The notes under the pieces were generated by a model. That model was not told the DNA's origin. It saw only the letters and a list, made by a program, of their open reading frames with translations, and did no database searches. Shown here piece by piece: positions 8,874 to 16,410 of a DNA stretch of 64,000 bases (positions are counted from its first letter, which is position 1; every line of letters starts with the position of its first letter). The position numbers were made by a program, and so were the translations under genes. This DNA is from Bacteriovorax sp. Seq25_V (lineage in GTDB: Bacteria > Bdellovibrionota > Bacteriovoracia > Bacteriovoracales > Bacteriovoracaceae): NCBI RefSeq assembly GCF_000447795.1, contig NZ_AUNI01000017.1, positions 1-64,000 on the forward strand, given 5' to 3'.

Positions 8874-9314
8874 TTAGTTGTTTCCAATTTCTAGCGCTTT
8901 CATCGCCATACTTTTAGTTGTATTCATTACGTTAATATTTGCTTCGTAACTTCTTGAAGCTGAAATCATATCAGCCATCTCTTCCATTACATTAATATTA
9001 GGATATGCTACATATCCTTGAGCGTTAGCATCTGGATGGTTCGGCTCATACTTTAAAATTGGTGGTTTATCTGTAGAAATTACTTCTGTTGCATGAACTT
9101 CTTGTGCTTGTGCATCTAGTTCACCTTCTAAAATATCAGAAAAACTCTTTCTTGCAGGTTCACTACCGAAAGCAACTTCTTTCTTACGATAAGGTCCACC
9201 TTCTGCAGTTCTTGTAGTTTGAGCGTTAGCGATATTTGAAGAAATGGCACCCATTCTCTTCTTATTCGCAGCAGCCCCTGAAGCACTAATTTTTAATGAT
9301 GTTAGTAAATCCAT
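8874..9314 (-). CDS. flgC: Flagellar basal-body rod protein FlgC
   Basis: A 146-residue proximal-rod protein. The N-terminus LKISASGAAANKKRMGAISSN plus IANAQT is the rod/hook family signature, and the C-terminus (MISASRSYEANINVMNTTKS) carries the matching SxRxYEAN motif of the D0 coiled coil. It is exported through the type III apparatus and forms the rod with FlgB. It lies 11 bases downstream of flgB. Confidence 0.95.
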   Translation of the reverse strand: MDLLTSLKISASGAAANKKRMGAISSNIANAQTTRTAEGGPYRKKEVAFGSEPARKSFSDILEGELDAQAQEVHATEVISTDKPPILKYEPNHPDANAQGYVAYPNINVMEEMADMISASRSYEANINVMNTTKSMAMKALEIGNN

Positions 9315-9325
9315 TATCTATGCTC

Positions 9326-9733
9326 CTATTTCTCTTGGTTGATTGTATATTTCAACATTCCAAGTTTTTTATTCAATAACTTTACTGCTGAATCATACAA
9401 AATTTTATTCTCTGCCATTTTGGCTAATTCTGCATCACGATCTACGGTGTTGCCGTCTTCACTCACAACACCATTTGGATCTTCATAAATTTCGGGTTGA
9501 AGATTTTCGAATCCACCATTTCCTACATCAAAATGCCCATTTTCGGAGGTCAGCATTTCCATGTTTCCATCAACATCAAGTGCTCTTTGTAGAGCATCTT
9601 CAAAATCAACACGTTTTGCTTTATACCCTGGAGTATCGGCATTCGCGATATTTGAAGACAGAATCTCATGTCTCATTTGTCTGAGATTTAGAGACGCTGC
9701 AAGTGCTTTTAGTGTTTTATCTTCAATCTTCAT
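9326..9733 (-). CDS. flgB: Flagellar basal-body rod protein FlgB
   Basis: The 135-residue protein has the FlgB N-terminal signature LRQMRHEILSSNIANADTPG followed by YKAKRVDFEDALQRAL, and a C-terminal helix (ENKILYDSAVKLLNKKLGMLKYTI). FlgB is the most membrane-proximal rod subunit. It starts 11 bases after the stop of the NtrC-like gene, so that gene and the rod genes share a transcript. Confidence 0.96.
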   Translation of the reverse strand: MKIEDKTLKALAASLNLRQMRHEILSSNIANADTPGYKAKRVDFEDALQRALDVDGNMEMLTSENGHFDVGNGGFENLQPEIYEDPNGVVSEDGNTVDRDAELAKMAENKILYDSAVKLLNKKLGMLKYTINQEK

Positions 9734-9744
9734 TCGCCCTCAAA

Positions 9745-10674
9745 TTATCTTAAGTTAACGAAGTAAGAGTTACCTTCTGTTCTATATTCATTAATTTTAT
9801 TTCTAAGTGTTCTAATCGAAACACCAAGAATTTTTGCAGCTTGAGTTCTGTTCTCGCTTGTGTGAACAAGAGCTTTTTTGATAAGTAGTCTCTCAGCTTC
9901 TTTAAGTGACATAAGTCTAATACCTTCAGAGTCTTCTTCAGAGATAACATTAACAACTTTCTTCTCTCCAATTTCTAATTGTTCTTCAGAAAGTACATCA
10001 CCATCGAAATTAACAAGAGAACTCTCAAGAACAGCTTTTAGTTCTTTTACATTGTGAGTCCAGTAATGAGTAACTAGTTTTTGTAAAGCAGCTTCTTCAA
10101 TTGACACTGAACCTTCGAAACAGTCTTTGATAATATTATTTGCAACAACTTCAATATCGTTAATTCTTTCTCTTAGCGGAGTTAGAGTGATTGAGTTGTT
10201 TGAAAGGTTTGTATATAGACCTCTATAAAATCTTCCAGCTCCAACAAGCTTAGAAAGATTCTTAGTTGTTGTTGCTATGATACGTAGATCGATATCATAA
10301 TCATCAAGCTCACCTAAGATCTTATGTAATTTCTTTTGAAAATCTTCTTCAAGAGCATCGATGTTTACAAGAACAACTGTCCCACCATTTGCGTTTTCTA
10401 GAGCACCTTTAACGAATCTTCCTGACTCAGCTTCTCTGTAACCTAGAATTTCATTTTCAACTTGAGTAGAACCTGTTCCACAATCAACTGTTACGAATGG
10501 CTTATTAGCTCTTGTTGAATTCTCGTGAATGAACTTAGCAAGAGTTTTCTTACCTACTCCGGCTTCTCCAACAACTAGTACTGGAACTTTTGTTACAGCA
10601 ACGTTTCTCGCTACCTTTACCGCTTTAACAATCTTTGGATCCTGTCCGAAGTACTCTGCTGTTAATGTGTTCAT
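9745..10674 (-). CDS. Degenerate NtrC-like AAA+ protein with Fis-type HTH, in flagellar operon
   Basis: A 309-residue protein with the fold of a sigma54 activator but no receiver domain. Residues 8-230 form the AAA+ domain with an intact Walker A (GEAGVGKKT, 36-44). Residues 270-295 form a Fis-type helix-turn-helix (RTQAAKILGVSIRTLRNKI). Key parts are lost: where [13 protein letters not shown] should stand it has EILGYREAESGRF (75-87); Walker B DE is replaced (VVLVNIDAL); and both arginine-finger positions in FRxDLYYRL have changed (FYRGLYTNL). So it may bind DNA and perhaps ATP but probably cannot contact sigma54 or hydrolyse ATP normally. Being inside the operon, it may be an assembly-linked regulator. 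The family is sure; the role is inferred. Confidence 0.85.
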   Translation of the reverse strand: MNTLTAEYFGQDPKIVKAVKVARNVAVTKVPVLVVGEAGVGKKTLAKFIHENSTRANKPFVTVDCGTGSTQVENEILGYREAESGRFVKGALENANGGTVVLVNIDALEEDFQKKLHKILGELDDYDIDLRIIATTTKNLSKLVGAGRFYRGLYTNLSNNSITLTPLRERINDIEVVANNIIKDCFEGSVSIEEAALQKLVTHYWTHNVKELKAVLESSLVNFDGDVLSEEQLEIGEKKVVNVISEEDSEGIRLMSLKEAERLLIKKALVHTSENRTQAAKILGVSIRTLRNKINEYRTEGNSYFVNLR

Positions 10675-10713
10675 TTGACCTCCTGTCTTTTTCCACTCTA
10701 TCCGTAGAGTAAT

Positions 10714-13341
10714 TTATAATGTTCGTTTTTTTAAGTTTAGTAATGTCAGCTCTGACCTTGCCATTTCCTTAATATAGCTCTCTACAGATGTTGAATTCAT
10801 TAAATCTGTGAGAATCTTTTCACCTTCATCAAATTTTCTAAGTCTTAAATTTTCTCTTCCTAATAAAAATTTAATTCTATTTAAATATGATGAATCTTTG
10901 AAATCTTTTACAAACTTATTGGCTTCCTCCAATACATCTGCCTTATTTTGAGAAAACATAATCTCAAGTCTTAAATACCCAACTCGATCTTTCATTTTGT
11001 GTACGACGGCCTTATCAACCTTGAATGAAGATGCATCTTTAACGAGTGCATCTGATACATCTATAAATTTAGCATATTTTGCCTGTTCATAAATAGACTC
11101 TAAATAATTTACAACACTGTCGACTAAATCTTTGCCATCAATAATGTCAAAATTAACATTCTTAGAAAAAAATCTTTCATAAGCTGTCTCTGCTTGACTA
11201 AAGTTCTTTTGACCATATAGAGCCATAGCACGATAAAACTGTGCAATTGCATTACCTGGTGTCACTTTGTCCATTTCATTGGTTAATTTTTCGACACTAG
11301 ACCAATTTCCAAGCTTAACATTTCTTAAAATTTGAAGTTGCTTTTCAATAAGATCAGCGTTCTCTGTTGTCGTTCTCGTGAGCCAAATTGGGTATGTTCT
11401 ACTTTTCTGCTCTTTCGTTTTCCCTATCAATTCGTAAATTTTTTGAAATCCTTCCCAAAGACCAAGGTTTGCGTAAGACTTCGCGATGATGAACTGGATT
11501 TCAGGGTCAGCTGCTACTTTTTCAAAGTATACTGACTTATATATTTCCCAGGCTCTGATCGATTTCGCATACTCGCCGTTATCATAACTTTTCTTTATAA
11601 TTCCGTAGACAACTTCTGCACCATCACCTTCAAAAACGACCTTAAATGAACTGTCCATCGCTGCCAGAGGAAGCGCAGTTAAAAATGTCAGCGCGTCTTG
11701 ATAGTTCCCATCCACGATAAATGATCTTAACCTTGTTAACCAGAGCAGTCTTTCTAACTCAGGCGTTAAGTTTGACTGTTCACCTTTATCCAAGAACACC
11801 TTAACTTCTTTATCTTCTGTAGTTGGTTTAATTTTTCTAATCGCACGTAGACCAACATATCTAATCCTAGCCTCAAGGCTGATGTCGACTGCCTGTGAAC
11901 GATTGATAGCATTTTTGTATAATTCTTCAACTTCACTTTCTTTTCTCTCTAGAATATCACTAGCAAGAGCTACTCTAAGTCGTGCAGCAGATGAGGCAGA
12001 ATGAAAAGAATACTTGCTCAGGAAATTATCATAAGCAGCAATACTTTTTTGATATTCTGCTGTTCTAAAATAAGCTTCAGCAGCATTGAAATATAAAGAT
12101 GGAAGGAGATCACCCTTTGTGGATTTTGTAAAATTCTCAAAGAGCTTAATCACTTGTTCTTCATCACCAAGTTTTAAGTATGTATACATTTCATAAGCAA
12201 TTTGCTTTTGCTTTGGTAGAATCTTTTGAATTGTTTTCTCAGAAATTAAAGACTTAATTTTATCAATCTGATTCAAGTTTGATAAAGATAGAAGCATCAA
12301 TTCAGTTGCATACTCAAGCTCTTCATAGTCAAAATTCTCTTTTGCATCAGCAAAGAATCTTTTTGCATATTTTAAAGTAGATATACTGTCCTGCTTCTCT
12401 AAATAGTATTGAATGAGATACTTGTAGATTCCTCTTCTAAATTCGTAAACAGGAGTCTTTTCAGCAATATTAGAAAACATTGCAACAGCTGTATCGATAG
12501 GCTTGATGTCACCAGCATCAGAAGACTCTCTCAGAAGTGCATTAGCCTTTAAGTACTCATTCATTGTGAAATTAGCATCATCTTTATACTTTTCTTCATA
12601 AAGCTTTATAGATTTTGCCATTAATCCCCATTTCTTCTTTCTGTAAAGATTAATAGAGAGTTGCATATGAGCTTCTTTATCATCTTTATCGAATTTTCTG
12701 TCTTCAATCGGATAAAAGAACTCTGGAGTCTTACGGTCTAAAAAAATTGTTTTAGAAATTTTTGGGAGTATTGGAGCATAATCCCAAATAAAAGAAGCAC
12801 CATATCTAAAATCACGGTATGTTTTCTCTTTTTTTACGATAGGAGCTGCAATAGGCTTAACTCTTACTACTTTTTTAATTTCGGCTGGCTTTTTTACAAC
12901 AGGTGCAATTTTGGCAGCAGGTACTTCTGCTTTCACGGCAGCAGACTTCTGAGAAACAGTTCCACCATCCTTCCAAAAATCAATATAGTAGGCAACATCT
13001 CTATTCTTATAGAAAGAGAAGATCTCAACATCGTCTTTTAGATTGATATTTACTGAGAATACAGCGTTACCTTCTACAGGTTCCAATTCTTTTACACTCT
13101 GAACATATGGGCTATTCTTAACAGCTTCTAGTTCCTTTTTAAGTGAACCAAAAACTTCTGAGTCTAACGTTTTTAATGTTAGAACTTTTCCAAGACGAGA
13201 AATTTTGATTAATTCTTTATTTGTATAGACTTTTACACGGAAGAAACCATCATTAGATTCTGCTTCTACAATCTTTGCAGATGTTGACCAACAAGAGAGG
13301 GCCAAAAAAGTGATGAATGTTAGAACATTACGCTTTTTCAT
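10714..13341 (-). CDS. Exported TPR-repeat protein heading the flagellar operon
   Basis: I place the start at the ATG at 13341 because MKKRNVLTFITFLALSCWSTSA is a good signal peptide; an ATG 75 bases upstream is in frame but would bury it. The mature protein has an N-terminal beta-rich domain (about 30-130), a Lys/Pro/Ala linker (KKPAEIKKVVRVKPIAAPIV), then some 650 residues of helical TPR-like repeats (SLYFNAAEAYFRTAEYQKSI, YRAMALYGQKNFSQAETAYE). It is 875 residues, probably periplasmic, with no catalytic motif. A location upstream of flgB suggests a scaffold for flagellar assembly, but this is inference from context. Confidence 0.75.
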   Translation of the reverse strand: MKKRNVLTFITFLALSCWSTSAKIVEAESNDGFFRVKVYTNKELIKISRLGKVLTLKTLDSEVFGSLKKELEAVKNSPYVQSVKELEPVEGNAVFSVNINLKDDVEIFSFYKNRDVAYYIDFWKDGGTVSQKSAAVKAEVPAAKIAPVVKKPAEIKKVVRVKPIAAPIVKKEKTYRDFRYGASFIWDYAPILPKISKTIFLDRKTPEFFYPIEDRKFDKDDKEAHMQLSINLYRKKKWGLMAKSIKLYEEKYKDDANFTMNEYLKANALLRESSDAGDIKPIDTAVAMFSNIAEKTPVYEFRRGIYKYLIQYYLEKQDSISTLKYAKRFFADAKENFDYEELEYATELMLLSLSNLNQIDKIKSLISEKTIQKILPKQKQIAYEMYTYLKLGDEEQVIKLFENFTKSTKGDLLPSLYFNAAEAYFRTAEYQKSIAAYDNFLSKYSFHSASSAARLRVALASDILERKESEVEELYKNAINRSQAVDISLEARIRYVGLRAIRKIKPTTEDKEVKVFLDKGEQSNLTPELERLLWLTRLRSFIVDGNYQDALTFLTALPLAAMDSSFKVVFEGDGAEVVYGIIKKSYDNGEYAKSIRAWEIYKSVYFEKVAADPEIQFIIAKSYANLGLWEGFQKIYELIGKTKEQKSRTYPIWLTRTTTENADLIEKQLQILRNVKLGNWSSVEKLTNEMDKVTPGNAIAQFYRAMALYGQKNFSQAETAYERFFSKNVNFDIIDGKDLVDSVVNYLESIYEQAKYAKFIDVSDALVKDASSFKVDKAVVHKMKDRVGYLRLEIMFSQNKADVLEEANKFVKDFKDSSYLNRIKFLLGRENLRLRKFDEGEKILTDLMNSTSVESYIKEMARSELTLLNLKKRTL

Positions 13342-13489
13342 TCTGGTAGAAACTTCCTGTTTCAGTGACAGCCATGTCAAATTTTTATCAGATTCTTCTT
13401 CCTGAAGATCTATCATTTCTAATTCTACATCGTTTTTAAAAATTTTAAAGGAAAATTTTGCTTAGAGGACATTTTTTCCGTCCATTTTT

Positions 13490-13518
13490 TTGACATGGGA
13501 AAGTCTGTTCGGATTTAC
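13490..13518 (+). promoter_or_regulatory. Candidate sigma70 promoter for the mla operon
   Basis: A perfect TTGACA at 13490-13495 is followed after 17 bases by ATTTAC at 13513-13518, a weak match to TATAAT. It points into the operon beginning at 13593. Two AAGGAG stretches lie downstream, the second of which precedes a six-codon reading frame. Confidence 0.4.
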
Positions 13519-13557
13519 AAGGAGTTCTAACCCTTTAGACTATTAAGGAGTGACATA

Positions 13558-13578
13558 ATGATACTAGTTCCTGTCTAA
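13558..13578 (+). CDS. Possible six-codon leader peptide upstream of mla operon
   Basis: ATG ATA CTA GTT CCT GTC TAA is a six-codon frame (MILVPV). It has a strong AAGGAG seven bases ahead, a far better ribosome binding site than that of the real gene 15 bases after its stop. It could raise or tune translation of the lipoprotein gene by re-initiation. It is very short and may be chance, so confidence is low. Confidence 0.3.
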   Translation: MILVPV

Positions 13579-13592
13579 AAAGATTAAGTAAT

Positions 13593-14069
13593 ATGAGACT
13601 TTTGTTTATATTAAATTTTGCATTATTTTTAGCTTCTTGCTCTACAATCACAAGCAGTGCCCCCGATTCAAAAGATGATAAATTAAAAGTAAATCCAGGA
13701 ATAAATTGGAAAAGTATTAATAGCGATCAAGCCGATTACGCCTACTCAAGTAGCAATTCAGACAATATTCTTTTCATTAACTCTTTATGTAAAAAATATG
13801 AAAATAGCAGTATTAAAAATTTAATGTACTCACTTCTTGGAAACACAGATTACAAAATATTAAACGAAAAAAATCTTACATTATTTAACAGAGAGACTAT
13901 GTCATATGAAATTGAAACAAAAGTTGATGGAGTTAAGACATATTTGAATATAGTTTTATTAAAAAAAGATCGCTGTATCTATGACTTCGTTCTCATAAAC
14001 CCAAAAGAGAAGTCCGACTCAAATACTCTTGATGAGTTTTATGAAATTGTTAAGGCCAGTAGTTTATGA
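13593..14069 (+). CDS. Small lipoprotein, first gene of the mla-type operon
   Basis: A 158-residue protein with a lipoprotein signal (MRLLFILNFALFLASC, Cys16). The remainder shows no known domain; it has one Cys pair (LCKKYE and DRCIYDF) that might form a disulphide. Its stop overlaps the ATG of mlaE by four bases, so it is co-translated with the lipid transporter. It may be an accessory lipoprotein of that system, but it does not resemble MlaA or MlaB. The ribosome binding site is weak. Confidence 0.65.
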   Translation: MRLLFILNFALFLASCSTITSSAPDSKDDKLKVNPGINWKSINSDQADYAYSSSNSDNILFINSLCKKYENSSIKNLMYSLLGNTDYKILNEKNLTLFNRETMSYEIETKVDGVKTYLNIVLLKKDRCIYDFVLINPKEKSDSNTLDEFYEIVKASSL

Positions 14070-14830
14070 TCTCAAAGATTCGAAGGCATATTTTCACAAT
14101 TGGAGAAATTTACAACCTTTTTCAAAATACACTAATCTGTTCTTTCACAGGCCCTATATACTGGCATCGAGTAATTGAACAAATTCGCTTTATAGGACTT
14201 GGTTCAATTTCAATAACAATTGTTATTGGACTCGCAATGGGTCTTGTTATGACCTTAAATTTTGGCTTTGGTCTAAAGAAATTTGGTGGGACTCTATATG
14301 TTCCAGCCGTTGTGTCACTTTCACTTGCGAGAGAGATGGCCCCCTTATTCACTTCACTGTTAATAGCAGGTCGTGTTGGTTCTGGGATAGCTTCAGAAAT
14401 AGGTGCGATGAATGTGACTCAGCAAATAGATGCTCTAAGAGCATTAGGAACAAATCCTATTCGCGTCCTTGTTGTTCCTAGATTTTGGGCCAGCATAATT
14501 TCTCTTCCACTCTTATCTAGTCTCTCCTGTATTCTTGGAATTCTTGGAGGACTGATAGTCTGCATGAATGAATTTGATATGTCCGCAGGTTTCTATTTTA
14601 ATAAGGTCTTAATTACTGTTAAAACTCCGGACTATATTTCAGGTTTGGTGAAAGCAATGATTTTCGGTGGAATAATTTCAATTGTTGGTTGCTACCGGTC
14701 ATTTAACACGACAGGAGGAACTAAGGGTGTGGGAAACAGTACAACTTGGGTAGTTGTTACAAGCTCTATTTTAATACTAATCACAGACTTTTTCTTAAGT
14801 AAGGTCTTTCTGGTTTATTGGACTAAATGA
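14066..14830 (+). CDS. mlaE: MlaE-family ABC permease
   Basis: The 254-residue integral membrane protein has MlaE/YrbE signatures: LSLAREMAPLFTSLLIAGRVGSGIASEIGAM, a conserved membrane-lining loop (first part at about residues 87-106), and ITSSILILITDFF-like C-terminal helices. It is the inner-membrane permease that moves phospholipids between inner and outer membranes together with MlaF and MlaD. It overlaps both neighbours by four bases. The start at 14066 is fixed by the ATGA overlap. Confidence 0.93.
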   Translation: MISKIRRHIFTIGEIYNLFQNTLICSFTGPIYWHRVIEQIRFIGLGSISITIVIGLAMGLVMTLNFGFGLKKFGGTLYVPAVVSLSLAREMAPLFTSLLIAGRVGSGIASEIGAMNVTQQIDALRALGTNPIRVLVVPRFWASIISLPLLSSLSCILGILGGLIVCMNEFDMSAGFYFNKVLITVKTPDYISGLVKAMIFGGIISIVGCYRSFNTTGGTKGVGNSTTWVVVTSSILILITDFFLSKVFLVYWTK

Positions 14831-15588
14831 TGAGCAAACCTCTTTTAGAACTGCAAGATATACATAAGATCTTCGGTAGGAAAGTTGTTCACCAAGGGAT
14901 ATCATTTGATATATTTCCAGGACAAAGAGTCGGACTCCTTGGTTCGTCAGGGACTGGAAAATCTGTTTTACTCCGCTCCATCATAGGGCTTGAGTATATA
15001 ACAAAGGGGAAGATTTATTTCGAGTCTAAACGTATCGACAACCTCTCTGAAAGAGAAATGACTTCGATAAGAACTCAGATTTCCTACTCGTTTCAATCTG
15101 GGGCACTTTTTGACTCTATGAATGTATTTGAAAATTTAGCTTTTCCACTTTTTGAACACACAAACCTCTCTCTTGATGAAGTCGATCAAAAGATTGATCA
15201 AATGCTCGAGCAAGTTGATTTAAGTCACGCAAAACATCTCATGCCCTCAGACCTGTCAGGAGGGATGCAAAAGCGAATAGGAATGGCGAGATCAATGATA
15301 CTCTCCCCTAAAATTATTCTTTATGACGAACCCACTGCGGGACTCGATCCGGCAAATACTGTTAATGTTGTTGAACTCATGAAAAAATTTAGCTCGTCTG
15401 GAGTAACTTCTATATTTGTAAGTCATGATATTCCAGCGATTCAAGAGTTTTGCGAGAGGGTGATTATTCTAGACAAAGGAAGAGTTGTTTTTGATAACGA
15501 TATTGATACTTTTAAAAATTCAAATGACCCAATAGTTAGACGTTTTCTAATTGCGGAAGGATTTAAACATGCAAATAAGACCTCATGA
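14827..15588 (+). CDS. mlaF: MlaF-family ABC ATPase
   Basis: The 253-residue ATPase has Walker A GSSGTGKS (about 36-43), the signature LSGGMQKR, Walker B IILYDEPTAGLD and an H-loop SHD. The GGMQKR variant is typical of the Mla/Mce ATPases. It powers MlaE. ATGATG at the start gives two possible initiators three bases apart; the first overlaps the mlaE stop. Confidence 0.94.
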   Translation: MMSKPLLELQDIHKIFGRKVVHQGISFDIFPGQRVGLLGSSGTGKSVLLRSIIGLEYITKGKIYFESKRIDNLSEREMTSIRTQISYSFQSGALFDSMNVFENLAFPLFEHTNLSLDEVDQKIDQMLEQVDLSHAKHLMPSDLSGGMQKRIGMARSMILSPKIILYDEPTAGLDPANTVNVVELMKKFSSSGVTSIFVSHDIPAIQEFCERVIILDKGRVVFDNDIDTFKNSNDPIVRRFLIAEGFKHANKTS

Positions 15589-16381
15589 AAAGAAAAATAT
15601 AGTTGTTGCTGGAGTGTTTGTTTCTGCACTTTTGCTGCTGTCCTCCACTTTTGTTTTTTTCTTAAGTAAAGATACATCTCTTTTCCAAAAAAGATTTAAT
15701 ATTTATGCGAAAGTAGCCAATGCTCAAAATTTGAAATCTGGTGCTTTTGTACAGTTCAAAGGTATTAAAGTTGGAAATGTGGAGCAAATTCGAATTGATA
15801 GCTTAGACTCAATAACTATTATTATGACGATCAACAGTGATATTCGTCAATGGATTAGAGAGAACTCATATATTAAGTTTAAAACAGAAGGAGTTTTAGG
15901 AGATAAATTTCTGGAAATTCTTGGCGGTACAGATGACTCTCCAGTAATTAAGGAAAACTCTGAAATTGAAGTTCAATCTTCTCCAGAAATAGCAAACTTT
16001 CTCTCAAAAGGAGAAGATATTATAGTTACAGCTGCTAGAGTTCTTGAGAGAGTTGACAAACTTCTTATCAAAATTAACTCTGATCAATTTGAATCCTTTG
16101 TTAATGACATCAATCAGACCGCTGAAAATACAAATCGGATCATGTCTTCAATCAACAGTGAAGATCTCAAACAAATCGGCCCATCTATCTTAGAACTTAA
16201 TAAAACGATGAGGAGCTTTAATAATATCTCATCTCGAATCGAAAATGGTCCCGGTACTTTGCATGACCTCATTTACGATCAAGCTATTAGCGATGATATA
16301 AAATCTCTAACTGGTGGAGCCAATAGGTCTAAGGTTCTTAAGTATTTTATTCGAGAGTCAATTAAGAAGAGTGAAAAATAA
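15569..16381 (+). CDS. mlaD: MlaD-like protein with one MCE domain
   Basis: The start at ATG 15569 has GGAAGG eight bases ahead; an upstream TTG in the same frame has none. The 270-residue protein has one N-terminal membrane anchor (IVVAGVFVSALLLLSSTFVFF), then a single MCE domain (KVANAQNLKSGAFVQFKGIK, GVLGDKFLEILGG). A helical tail follows (about 170-270) that may extend through the periplasm. MCE proteins form hexameric rings that carry lipid to the outer membrane. It overlaps mlaF by 20 bases. No mlaB or mlaC follows here. Confidence 0.9.
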   Translation: MQIRPHEKKNIVVAGVFVSALLLLSSTFVFFLSKDTSLFQKRFNIYAKVANAQNLKSGAFVQFKGIKVGNVEQIRIDSLDSITIIMTINSDIRQWIRENSYIKFKTEGVLGDKFLEILGGTDDSPVIKENSEIEVQSSPEIANFLSKGEDIIVTAARVLERVDKLLIKINSDQFESFVNDINQTAENTNRIMSSINSEDLKQIGPSILELNKTMRSFNNISSRIENGPGTLHDLIYDQAISDDIKSLTGGANRSKVLKYFIRESIKKSEK

Positions 16382-16410
16382 AAAGGGTCATTTCTGACCC
16401 TTTCTTTTTA
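16382..16410 (+). terminator. Rho-independent terminator, mla operon end
   Basis: A nine-base-pair stem, AAAGGGTCA at 16382-16390 and TGACCCTTT at 16395-16403, has a four-base loop and is followed by CTTTTTATT. The A-run before the stem lets it work for the convergent gene ending at 16408 as well, so it is probably bidirectional. Confidence 0.85.

Noticed and set aside
9343-9684. 113-codon open frame antisense to flgB
   Set aside because: His/Leu/Phe-rich shadow with no motif; flgB is certain.
13417-13489. Sigma54 or sigma28 promoter for the flagellar operon
   Set aside because: No GG-N10-GC element and no TAAA-N15-GCCGATAA pair could be found ahead of the TPR gene.
15551-15568. TTG start for mlaD
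   Set aside because: No ribosome site; the ATG at 15569 has GGAAGG at eight bases.
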